Assembly: GCF_019263745.1 (NCBI RefSeq)
Contig: NZ_CP077107.1
Location: forward strand, 558,001 to 622,000
Direction: 5' to 3'
Source: Methanospirillum hungatei
GTDB taxonomy: Archaea; Halobacteriota; Methanomicrobia; Methanomicrobiales; Methanospirillaceae
Length of the DNA: 64,000 bases
The notes under the pieces: generated by a model
The model's input: only the letters and a program-made list of their open reading frames with translations
Databases searched by the model: none
What the model was told of the DNA's origin: nothing
Part shown: one piece after another, positions 9,091 through 17,242 of the stretch
Layout of the letters: each line of letters starts with the position of its first letter
How positions within the stretch are numbered: the stretch's first letter is position 1
Translations under genes and position numbers: made by a program

Positions 9091-10869
9091 ATGATGATCC
9101 CGGATAAAATTATACTCCTTCTCCTTCTTATCGCCGGATTTATTCAAATCTCATCCGGATGCACGATATTTGTTGTCACTCCCGGAGCAAGTGAAGATGG
9201 AAAAATGTATGTAGGTCACACCAATGACGGATATGGTCCGGGACTAGTTGGTCCAAGCCCGGATGAAGAATTCTCTAAATTGGTCTATATTCCCGCAAAG
9301 GACTATCCGAAAGGTGCGATGAGAACCGTCTCCTATGATACAAAATCAGGGGGAGATATTGCCGGAGAATGGACCAGGGGAATACTCCCGCCAACGGGAT
9401 TTATCCCGGAGATATCGCATACTCATGGCTATCTTGCTTCTGCATATGCGATAATGAATGAAGAGGGACTCATGTGTTCTGAAGCAACAGACTATGCAAA
9501 AACCAATCCGGAATATGATCCCAAAGGTAGGATCTTCTATAGCTCTGAACTCTCTAATATTGCCCTTGAACGGTGTAAAACACCACGTGAAGCAATATCC
9601 ACAGTTGCTGAACTTATCGATTCTTATGGATATTACGGGTATGGGGAAACCCTTGTCTTTGCTAATGGCACTGAAGCATGGATAATGGAGATGTGCGGAG
9701 CTCCGGATTGGACCGGCGGTATCTGGGCTGCACAAAAGGTAAAAGACGGAGAAGTCTTTGCCGGGGGAAACATCTTCCGGATAGGACCGATAGATCCAAC
9801 CAATCCAGACCAGATGATTTCAGAAAATGCGAAAGAAATTGCAGAACAAAACGGATGGACTGTTGAAGAAAACGGACGATTCAATTTTGCCAATACCTAT
9901 TCTGCCGGAGAATTCACCCACCCCTATCATACATTCGGGAGGATATGGAGTATCTATAACCGAATCGCTCCTTCTGCCAAAACTTCGGCAGTATTCTCGG
10001 ACTGGAAGGAAAAATCCTATCCGTTTTCCATTATCCCGGACCATCAATTAAATAAAACAGAGATATTCAGCCTGTTTCGTGATCATTACGAAGGAACAGA
10101 TTGGGATCTGACATCAGGAATTGCTGCAGGACCCTTTGGAGATCCGTATCGTGAACGGGGGCCGGTTGATGAACAGGAGGGCACAATCGCTGAGAGGATT
10201 GTTCCGGGTGCCTGGCCATACCCGGTATCAGCAATAACCTGTGGATATAGTTATATCTGTGAATCCGGAAAGAACCAGACCGCTCCGGTTCCCGGTATCT
10301 GCTGGTTCGGGTTTGCCCAGCCTTATGAAACCTGCTATATCCCGGTATTCCCAACAATAAGCGAACTTTCCGAGGTCTTTTACCAGGGGAACCGCTCCGT
10401 ATACGACCAGACATATGGATACTGGCCATTTTCCACCGTCACCAACTGGGCCAGGCTCAGGTATGATTCGATGATTCCTATTATCCGGGAAAAGCAAAAA
10501 GAGATAGAAACCAGGGAGATTGAGGATGTTTTAAACGTCTCGAAAAAGGGTCGGGAGATTATGAATTCTTCAGGGAAGGATGCGGCCCGAACATATCTGA
10601 CCGATTATACACGGGAAAATGCAGAACAGGTAATGAGAGACTGGTGGAATCTGTCAGATTCACTTATCATCAGGTATTCTAATGGAATGATCTGGGATCC
10701 GGTGGAAAAGGCAGATAGTCTTGCCGGGTACCCGGACTGGTGGTATAATATTTCCAGATACCAATACGGGCCACGGGTGTATGACATTTCCGGACTAGAA
10801 GAGATTTCCGGACTTCAATATGTGAATAGTACGATATATGAGTCGTCGGATTCATTTCCATGGAGATAA
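9091..10869 (+). CDS. Exported C69-family dipeptidase
   Basis: The frame is open from TTG 9073, but ATG 9091 gives a clean signal peptide (IILLLLLIAGFIQISSG) and is preferred. Cleavage exposes CTIFVVTPGASEDG, so the N-terminal cysteine can act as the nucleophile, as in family C69 (U34) dipeptidases of the Ntn-hydrolase fold. Supporting blocks are GHTNDGYG, the central YGYYGYGETLVFANGTEAWI and the GPIDPTNPDQM region. Its length of about 592 residues is normal for archaeal members. It probably releases amino acids from dipeptides outside the cell. It stands alone in its transcript. Confidence 0.9.
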   Translation: MMIPDKIILLLLLIAGFIQISSGCTIFVVTPGASEDGKMYVGHTNDGYGPGLVGPSPDEEFSKLVYIPAKDYPKGAMRTVSYDTKSGGDIAGEWTRGILPPTGFIPEISHTHGYLASAYAIMNEEGLMCSEATDYAKTNPEYDPKGRIFYSSELSNIALERCKTPREAISTVAELIDSYGYYGYGETLVFANGTEAWIMEMCGAPDWTGGIWAAQKVKDGEVFAGGNIFRIGPIDPTNPDQMISENAKEIAEQNGWTVEENGRFNFANTYSAGEFTHPYHTFGRIWSIYNRIAPSAKTSAVFSDWKEKSYPFSIIPDHQLNKTEIFSLFRDHYEGTDWDLTSGIAAGPFGDPYRERGPVDEQEGTIAERIVPGAWPYPVSAITCGYSYICESGKNQTAPVPGICWFGFAQPYETCYIPVFPTISELSEVFYQGNRSVYDQTYGYWPFSTVTNWARLRYDSMIPIIREKQKEIETREIEDVLNVSKKGREIMNSSGKDAARTYLTDYTRENAEQVMRDWWNLSDSLIIRYSNGMIWDPVEKADSLAGYPDWWYNISRYQYGPRVYDISGLEEISGLQYVNSTIYESSDSFPWR

Positions 10870-10958
10870 GATCTTCAGAAATATCAGCATTCATTCGTTC
10901 AAATGGTAAGAATAGTAATTAATAGGAAAATTTGATGATAAAATCGTTTGAGAATATT

Positions 10959-11996
10959 CTAAACAGGTTCGATATTCTCCTTACAATACGGACAGAATTT
11001 TGGAGTTTTTGCAAATCGAAGTTCTGTTCCACAGAACGGACAGATACACATTGAATTATGTACCGGTGGATGAGTGGAAGGTCTGGGTCCGGACTCTTTT
11101 GGCATAATCTCATTTCCACACTGAGGACAAAACCTGGTACCCGGCTGAATCGAGAAATTACAGCTAGGACACAAAACGGTGCCCTGATTTGACATAAGAT
11201 TCTGGTACATCTGAGGAAAAAGCACCATACCAGCCCCAATTCCGGCACCACCGGACGTACCAATAGATTCTGCCATTTTATCCATTGTCTCGAACTTTCG
11301 ATATTCAAAACCTCCCTGAGATCTGAATCGTTCAAACTTATAGAGATCTTCTTTATACTGTTCTTCAGTATCAACATTCTCAATATTCAAGGAAATGAGT
11401 TCCACTCCTCTCTGCTTCATTAAATCAGAAATATTGACCATTACCCTTGTTGAAGTCTTTTCCATCTGGGAAAAGACATCCATATACGTATATTTCGCAA
11501 ATTCCTGAATCAGTTTTTCATTTAAAAATCCTTTCAAATATTCATTCATCAGTGCCGTATTCAGAGAACTATCCCCCCCTACCACCTGGGTTAAAAACAA
11601 GACTGGGTCATCAATTCTAAACTGGAAATTACCATGTGACATCAATGGAATAGGGGCTTTAAATCCTTCAGCTGCTTTTACCATCGAACGGACACCCCAT
11701 CTACCGTTAAAAATTTTCCGGGAAACGAAGATTACATTAACTTTAAACGGTGTCTCCTTGTATCCAAGTAAGAAATTATAGGTCCGGGTAAGAAGAGGCA
11801 CATTTTGTGTGCTCAGTATATATCTGCCGGATTTGAAAACATCAAATAATTTTCCATCCCGTATGAAAATGGCGTATTCCCATTCTTTTACGACAAGTGA
11901 AGAACCCCACCGGATATTCTCATCAGGAAAACTAAAGAGCAGTTCTTCAGTCCCCGGGTCTTTCCATTCAATAACATTCGTATTCTGATTCATCAA
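10959..11996 (-). CDS. SPFH/Band-7 domain protein with two C-terminal zinc ribbons (YdjI-like)
   Basis: This 345-residue protein has no TM segment. Residues about 20-235 are an SPFH domain of the YdjI/virion-core type (VIEWKDPGTEELLFSFPDE, then SSLVVKEWEYAIFIRDGKLFD near 32-52). A Gly/Met linker follows, then two zinc ribbons, CPSCNFSIQPGTRFCPQCG and CPFCGTELRFAKTPKFCPYC. In bacteria such proteins scaffold membrane-stress responses with PspA. It is the last gene of a minus-strand four-gene operon and its start overlaps the stop of the previous gene (ATGA). The three upstream partners have no obvious named family, which makes the operon notable. Confidence 0.88.
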   Translation of the reverse strand: MMNQNTNVIEWKDPGTEELLFSFPDENIRWGSSLVVKEWEYAIFIRDGKLFDVFKSGRYILSTQNVPLLTRTYNFLLGYKETPFKVNVIFVSRKIFNGRWGVRSMVKAAEGFKAPIPLMSHGNFQFRIDDPVLFLTQVVGGDSSLNTALMNEYLKGFLNEKLIQEFAKYTYMDVFSQMEKTSTRVMVNISDLMKQRGVELISLNIENVDTEEQYKEDLYKFERFRSQGGFEYRKFETMDKMAESIGTSGGAGIGAGMVLFPQMYQNLMSNQGTVLCPSCNFSIQPGTRFCPQCGNEIMPKESGPRPSTHPPVHNSMCICPFCGTELRFAKTPKFCPYCKENIEPV

Positions 11997-12565
11997 ATAC
12001 CTCCATCCGGACTAATCCCACGGATTATCTCATCCCTGCAATCAAACAGGTTACTAAACTGGATAAGGCATGTTTCATACGTTTCCATACATTGAGAAAA
12101 ATTCTCCACGTTTCTCTGTTTTATCTCGGTTTTCATTGTTAGAGAAATATCTGATATTTTTTTTGACTGCTCAAAAAGAGAAGCATCATAGGTGATAAGT
12201 TTTGACAGATCTTCTGTATCTATCTTAATTGCCTGCCATATTGCAGAATATCCCTGTTTTGCATGTGAAATTTTATTCGCAAGAATATCTGTCTGAATAA
12301 TCGTCTGTTCCACGGATTTACCCAGGTTGAATTGGTCAGAATTGATAAGTTCTCTCTTACACCAGGTTAAATCATCAATAATCTTATGTAATTTCCGGAA
12401 TAATTTGTCTCTTATCTGAGCATCAATCTCTCTTCTGACATCTTTCTCTTTGTATCCCCGGTATAATGGAACGTACCTGGAAATGTATTCGATAAGCGAT
12501 CTATCATCATTCATTTTTGTGATAATTTCTTGAGCAGTATCCATTTTTTCCTCCATTAAAATCAT
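11993..12565 (-). CDS. Helical coiled-coil protein of the SPFH operon
   Basis: The product has 190 residues if ATG 12565 is used, or 183 from the ATG at 12544, which is preceded by GGAGG inside the frame; the second fits better. It is almost wholly helical and charged with heptad patterns (ISHAKQGYSAIWQAIKIDTE), with no signal peptide or TM helix. It might be a PspA-like or adaptor subunit, but no PspA signature is seen. It overlaps the SPFH gene by 4 bp, which suggests translational coupling. Confidence 0.72.
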   Translation of the reverse strand: MILMEEKMDTAQEIITKMNDDRSLIEYISRYVPLYRGYKEKDVRREIDAQIRDKLFRKLHKIIDDLTWCKRELINSDQFNLGKSVEQTIIQTDILANKISHAKQGYSAIWQAIKIDTEDLSKLITYDASLFEQSKKISDISLTMKTEIKQRNVENFSQCMETYETCLIQFSNLFDCRDEIIRGISPDGGI

Positions 12566-12589
12566 ACTCCTATACTGATGGTAATTCTA

Positions 12590-14191
12590 TCACATCGCAA
12601 GGTATTGTAATTTTGAGACATCACCAATTGAACGTGGTTTGAGGTCTCCGATGTCGAGATTTAATCGAAATTCATTACCCTGAAGTTCTCCGGGAATGAA
12701 AATAAGTCCGGTAATTTTCGGTGCACTCAGGCCAAATTTCCTGCTTATATCTGGATTTTTTTCGAGCATACTATGAATATAGAAATGAACCATCTTTTCA
12801 ACCTGTTTTTTTGATGTCAGAGGTGGTATTACCTTTTTATTACCCACAATTTTCAGGGAAGTAGACCGGGCAATCTCCTGCAAAATGTTATTTCCACAAC
12901 TAATAGATTTTTCAGTTGCGAAAAGACCGGATAAAATACCACCTAAAGATCCGATATTTGTGTCCTTGGAAAAAACATCCGTAAGCACACAAAAAGGCCT
13001 GCTGTTTAATGAATCCGGGTCGGTTGGAAAGGTGGAGGATACAAAAATCGTATCCCTCGTTTCACACCCCTTTTTATTCAGAAAAAAACCTGTTTTAAAA
13101 CTATATGGCAGGTCTATAACCCAGAAAGGAATCAGATATGAGCCTGTTCCCGGATGAAACCTGATCTTTCCCCGTCCGTTCTGTGATCTCCGAATCTTCT
13201 CAAACATTGAAAAAATCTGGTGATATCTTTCTGTGTCCTTGAATGTTCCTTTCCAGTATCCGGAATCATATTTTTCATGAGTTTGTAATTCCTTCATCAA
13301 TTTTTCTATTATGGCGAGGGTATTTAGCGGATCTCCGGATGGATCCTCATCAGATGCCAGAATCATCTTTTTAATTACCTTCGCTACGGTTAATTCCTTT
13401 AGAATTGCCTGACCCATCAATGCCAGGTTTCTTTCGGTTCCAAGTGTTTTATTCCCCTCTTCCAGTAAAACAATGCCCTCCTCGATGATTCTTTTCGCTT
13501 CAAAACAATTTCTGTTCATAAGAAAATGAACTGAAAGGGATATTTTACTCAATCCGGAAAAACGAAGATGTAATGATTTAAATTTTTCACTATTCTTCAT
13601 TGATTCTGAAGCGGTAAAATAATTAGATGCCATAAGTTCATACTTTTCAGGAGCATCTTTGGTAAATAGCCGGATATTATTAAGAATATAAGCAAAACAG
13701 AGAGAAAGAGAATCCATATCTTTTATGCATACACTATCCTCTTTATCAAAAATCAAGGGTTTTATTGAATTGATCTTCGCATTGAACTCAAAGACTTTAA
13801 CCGGATCATCCTGGGATAGAATATCAGAACTTGTTTTAAATGGGAGACTCATTAATGGTTGGGCCATAATTCTTTGAGCGTTAAAAAAAAGGTGAGAATA
13901 TTCTGATTCTATTGAAGGTTTGACATGAGTCGTGAAGATGGTATGTCGTGCTACCGGATCTACCTTTTCTGTTCCTGATAGTTCAAATCCGGTAGGAAGC
14001 GAAGTTTTTACCCATGCATATACCTGGCCCATTATCTGTTCAAGAAACGCATGTGCGTCTACCAGTTTTTGCGTCGTGCCACAACTAGAGCAGCGGATTA
14101 ATTCCAATTCTCTGTTTTGAATCTCTAGAGGTGCTCCACAATGATTACAACGGAGAGAAAGGGTTTTTTCAGTTTTTATCGCATTTATCAT
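12590..14191 (-). CDS. Zinc-ribbon protein of the SPFH operon, unknown function
   Basis: The 533-residue protein starts with a zinc ribbon (CNHCGAPLEIQNRELELIRC followed by SSCG, residues 15-37), the layout of YdjG-like proteins, but it lacks the TM helices of bacterial YdjG. The centre (about 150-330) is helical and the last 200 residues look alpha/beta. No catalytic motif was recognised. It lies between the TPR/zinc protein and the coiled-coil protein with gaps of 13 and 24 bp, so the genes form one transcript. Most likely a soluble partner of the SPFH scaffold; this rests on context. Confidence 0.75.
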   Translation of the reverse strand: MINAIKTEKTLSLRCNHCGAPLEIQNRELELIRCSSCGTTQKLVDAHAFLEQIMGQVYAWVKTSLPTGFELSGTEKVDPVARHTIFTTHVKPSIESEYSHLFFNAQRIMAQPLMSLPFKTSSDILSQDDPVKVFEFNAKINSIKPLIFDKEDSVCIKDMDSLSLCFAYILNNIRLFTKDAPEKYELMASNYFTASESMKNSEKFKSLHLRFSGLSKISLSVHFLMNRNCFEAKRIIEEGIVLLEEGNKTLGTERNLALMGQAILKELTVAKVIKKMILASDEDPSGDPLNTLAIIEKLMKELQTHEKYDSGYWKGTFKDTERYHQIFSMFEKIRRSQNGRGKIRFHPGTGSYLIPFWVIDLPYSFKTGFFLNKKGCETRDTIFVSSTFPTDPDSLNSRPFCVLTDVFSKDTNIGSLGGILSGLFATEKSISCGNNILQEIARSTSLKIVGNKKVIPPLTSKKQVEKMVHFYIHSMLEKNPDISRKFGLSAPKITGLIFIPGELQGNEFRLNLDIGDLKPRSIGDVSKLQYLAM

Positions 14192-14204
14192 TATGTAACT
14201 CCTT

Positions 14205-15143
14205 TCATTTCCTCATGATACTTTGAAGATGAGAAATTCGTGCATGTAATTCAGACTCAACCCGATGAATTTCCGTTAAAGCTTTGTTATGATATTCTAC
14301 TGCGATTTCATCTATTCGGTTTGTAATCGCGTAATAACATACCCTGCATGCAAAAACCGCCTGCTTATCAGGATGCACTGATTGTAACAATTCTTTTTTT
14401 TCATTTTTCAACTGATACTCTGATATCTGCGTTTTCATGGGTAAATAATGAATATTTTTCCCATAGATCTCACGTCCACAAAACCAGCATATGACGCCTT
14501 GTGAGATCTCATGGATCTTCTGGTTATTTGTCTGTTCATCTTCTTTTTGCCCGAGAAGACTTCTCCAGTGTGAGGCCATCTGGTAATGTTCGACAGATTT
14601 TTTCGGGTCGGTCCAAACGATATGTTCAGCAAGCAATTCTTCACTTATGGCATAGAGAAAGTACGAACGTTCAACCCCGTTTACGTATCTGTTTTCAAAA
14701 AGTTCAGGAATATTTAAGGCTCGATCACCAATTGTGTTCTGGAATCCATGTGCAACAGTCCGGATTTCTTCAATTATTGAAAAAACGTCCTCGTATTGGC
14801 CTTTTGAAAGTTTTTCAAACAATGTCAGTTCTTCTCCGGTTAAGGAACATTCATCAATCAACTCAGAGACCTGGATCTTTTTAAGCCCAAACTTAATTTC
14901 CGGAATCGTAACTCTCTCAAGGGATGCTTTTGATCTGATATACCGGTCAGGGTTTTTAAGGTCTGACTGAATAGTCATCAGAAGAGAAAGTGACTTGCAC
15001 AGGTATTCATCTTGAAAATTGCCTATTTTATTATATTTTTCCGATGCTTTCAGAAACGAATCATGGGCTTTTGCATATTCTCTCTGGTTTACATTACTAT
15101 ATCCAATTTCACGATAATCGTCAGCAGTTTTTAAAAACTTCAT
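14205..15143 (-). CDS. TPR-like protein with C-terminal zinc-binding motif, first gene of SPFH operon
   Basis: The 312-residue product begins with TPR-like helices (YREIGYSNVNQREYAKAHDS, residues 9-28). Near the C-terminus CWFCGREIYGKN and, about 45 residues later, FACRVCYYAI provide two CxxC pairs for one zinc site. A terminal helix follows. It has no export signal. It leads the operon TPR/Zn - ZnR533 - coiled coil - SPFH. Three of the four proteins carry Cys-pair zinc motifs, which suggests a shared assembly. No named family was recognised. Confidence 0.75.
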   Translation of the reverse strand: MKFLKTADDYREIGYSNVNQREYAKAHDSFLKASEKYNKIGNFQDEYLCKSLSLLMTIQSDLKNPDRYIRSKASLERVTIPEIKFGLKKIQVSELIDECSLTGEELTLFEKLSKGQYEDVFSIIEEIRTVAHGFQNTIGDRALNIPELFENRYVNGVERSYFLYAISEELLAEHIVWTDPKKSVEHYQMASHWRSLLGQKEDEQTNNQKIHEISQGVICWFCGREIYGKNIHYLPMKTQISEYQLKNEKKELLQSVHPDKQAVFACRVCYYAITNRIDEIAVEYHNKALTEIHRVESELHARISHLQSIMRK

Positions 15144-15600
15144 TTTATTGAAGATTATATGCCAATATTATTAAAGATACTTGTTTGAATTTAATTTAAA
15201 AAGACTTGATAATATAACAAAAATGAATCGTTTATACACAATATCATTCTACAAAAAACGAATATCACATAGGATAATCACGATGGACAATATACATGAA
15301 TTTTCTCATATATGGGACTACTGCGGTTTTTACCCGAGCAATTTTAGTTGTTGATTTATACTTCTGTACAGAGTATATGTGCTCATACAGAAAATCCAGG
15401 ATACTTCAAAGAACGAGAATTCCGTTCTTTACTGGAATGAGCAGGACATGAAAAGAGAGTTCTCAATCATCGAATATCTAAATAAATTTAATTCAACGGG
15501 ATAACCAGAATGATTTGGACGATAATTGACCCTGCGGTATTTTTATGTATACTCAAATCATCCATGTGTATTTATCCTCCTTAACGGCGTTGAGAGAATT
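15144..15600. other. Intergenic region with two hairpins
   Basis: This 457-bp region lies between the divergent SPFH operon and the DUF2202 gene. It has an exact 8-bp stem AAAGAACG/CGTTCTTT (15408-15415 with 15423-15430, 7-nt loop) and another inverted repeat TTCTGTA/TACAGAA (15362-15368 with 15386-15392). No protein frame looks real. The hairpins may belong to regulatory sites or an untranslated RNA; no function can be assigned. Confidence 0.45.
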
Positions 15601-16247
15601 ATGAAAAAAAATTACATCTTCCTTATTCTCATCCTTGTAACTCTTCTGATCATCATCCCTGCATCTGGTGTCGGACAGGGGTATAGAATTCAATTCCAGG
15701 GAAATCAGAATAGTATCCTTCCGGAACCACAAGACTATAATCTTTCAGATATCGAAAGATCAGATCTCCTCTTTATGCGGCAGGAAGAACAAATGGCCCA
15801 TGACCTCTACATGGTCTGGTATGAGAAGTATTCAATTCCTATCTTTAGGAATATCGCAGACGCCGAAACAAGCCATGCCAGTGAAGTTCAATTCCTCCTT
15901 GACAGATATCAGGTTCCTTCTGATATGATAGGAAACTTATCATATGGATATAATAATCCGGAGATTCAGGCACTGGCAGATGCCCTGGCAGTTGGGGGCG
16001 TATGAACACTTTCTATCTAAAAAGAAAGAATCCGGAGATTCAGGCACTGGCAGATGCCCTGGCAGAGCAGGGAGCACAATCGCTGACTGACGCACTCAAA
16101 GCAGGGGTAGCAATTGAAGAGACAGATATTGCAGATCTTGACAAGGCTATCGCAAATACCACCCGGCCGGATATAATCCAGGTATATACCAATCTCCGGA
16201 ACGGATCAGAGAATCACCTGAGTGCATTTACCAGCCAACTCTCTTAA
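15601..16247 (+). pseudogene. DUF2202 ferritin-like secreted protein, disrupted by 74-bp insertion
   Basis: Start ATG 15601 gives a signal peptide (FLILILVTLLIIIPASG), then the DUF2202 fold (SDLLFMRQEEQMAHDLYMVW, AETSHASEVQFLLDRY) whose Glu/His residues form a di-iron-like helical bundle. At 15955-15991 a 37-bp sequence encoding NPEIQALADALA occurs, and it occurs again at 16029-16065. The 74-bp period is not a multiple of three, so the frame ends at TGA about 16005. Removing one unit restores EIQALADALAEQGAQSLTDA and the rest to the TAA at 16247. The gene is therefore broken but repairable by recombination between the repeats. Confidence 0.85.
15955..16065 (+). repeat. 37-bp direct repeat pair flanking 37 bp of unrelated sequence
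   Basis: Copies at 15955-15991 and 16029-16065 are identical. They are separated by 37 bp (15992-16028) with no counterpart in the gene. The arrangement looks like a duplication with added filler inside the DUF2202 gene and causes the frameshift there. Confidence 0.93.
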
Positions 16248-16364
16248 AATTCTTTTTTCAGGGACTACACCGATGCGATGAAGGAAGACATGTGAACCAG
16301 GTGAACACTGAAAATAATGAACGATTTGAAATTGGGGAAAAAGAGATTTATGAGTTTTCCATTA

Positions 16365-16694
16365 TCACTCTTCGGTCATATCGTCAGGTTCCTCCCCATG
16401 ATCACAGAAATTATCCTCATCTAAATCGCTCCAGAGCGGACAGTCCGGACAACTGCAATGAAATCCTTTCAGACAGGTACCTGCAAGGGCATCTGCTTCT
16501 TCCTGTGTATCTTCATCGATCAGAGTCAAATTTCCTAAACTATCCGTGATTACCTTCTTCTCTTCGCTTTGTGTTGCAAGTAAGGGATCCTGGCATCCAT
16601 CTCTTCCGGAAGAGGGTGCAGCCAGAACAAATTCGCTAATCATACCAAAAAGGCACAAAACCTGGAAAAATGTCAAAAAGTATTTCGTAATCAT
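16365..16694 (-). CDS. Small exported Cys-rich acidic protein
   Basis: The 109-residue protein has a signal peptide (FLTFFQVLCLFGMISEFVLA-APS). The C-terminal third holds six cysteines in CLKGFHCSCPDCPLWSDLDE followed by DNFCDHG, next to an acidic tail. The spacing could bind metal or form disulfides; it contains no CxxCH haem site. Its ATG overlaps the stop of the DUF4405 gene by 4 bp, so the two are co-expressed and may form a membrane redox pair. No known family recognised. Confidence 0.72.
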   Translation of the reverse strand: MITKYFLTFFQVLCLFGMISEFVLAAPSSGRDGCQDPLLATQSEEKKVITDSLGNLTLIDEDTQEEADALAGTCLKGFHCSCPDCPLWSDLDEDNFCDHGEEPDDMTEE

Positions 16695-16957
16695 TGTTTA
16701 ACTCCTGATGAAATCAGATTACGGGCCATTCTCCGGATAAATCCTCGAAACTGGTATACATGAACCATTACCAGAACGGTCATAAGTAATCCTGACCAGT
16801 CATGGATCTCGGTAATGAGTAACACAGGAACCTGGCGATATGTCAGACCCAGAGCAGATATCAGACCGGGCCATTTCATAATACCGGTAACCACACAGAT
16901 GATGGTTGCAATAAGGAGGAGAAAACTGGTTAATCTGATGACTGTCTTTCTATTCAT
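16691..16957 (-). CDS. DUF4405-type small membrane protein
   Basis: ATG 16957 is chosen because GGAG lies 8 bases upstream and the protein then starts at MNRKTVIRLTSF; the frame is open further upstream without a start signal. The 88 residues hold two to three TM helices with a conserved-looking EIHDWSGLLM and MVHVYQFRGF. The His residues in these helices are the usual haem-b ligand candidates in DUF4405/cytochrome b561-like proteins. It is translationally coupled to the Cys-rich exported protein. Confidence 0.75.
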   Translation of the reverse strand: MNRKTVIRLTSFLLLIATIICVVTGIMKWPGLISALGLTYRQVPVLLITEIHDWSGLLMTVLVMVHVYQFRGFIRRMARNLISSGVKQ

Positions 16958-17242
16958 AATTCCGACTCCGCTTATCCCTACACGACTTACCTGAGCATCC
17001 GGATTCTTGACAATGAGAAACCCGGGAAAGCCGTATCTGAGGAGTATAGGAACAATGAATGATTGAGCATATAAAAAAGCACAATCATTCAGGTTCACCC
17101 TTTGAACCGGTTGGTTCAGGGGGTGAAAAAGACCCGGAAATGGACTGTTACACACAATCCCTTATCCCTTCTTAATGAAAAACTTAGAGTGCAAACACAA
17201 TACGTCTGATTTTGAATATATGTCTAATAATGCGGTATCACT

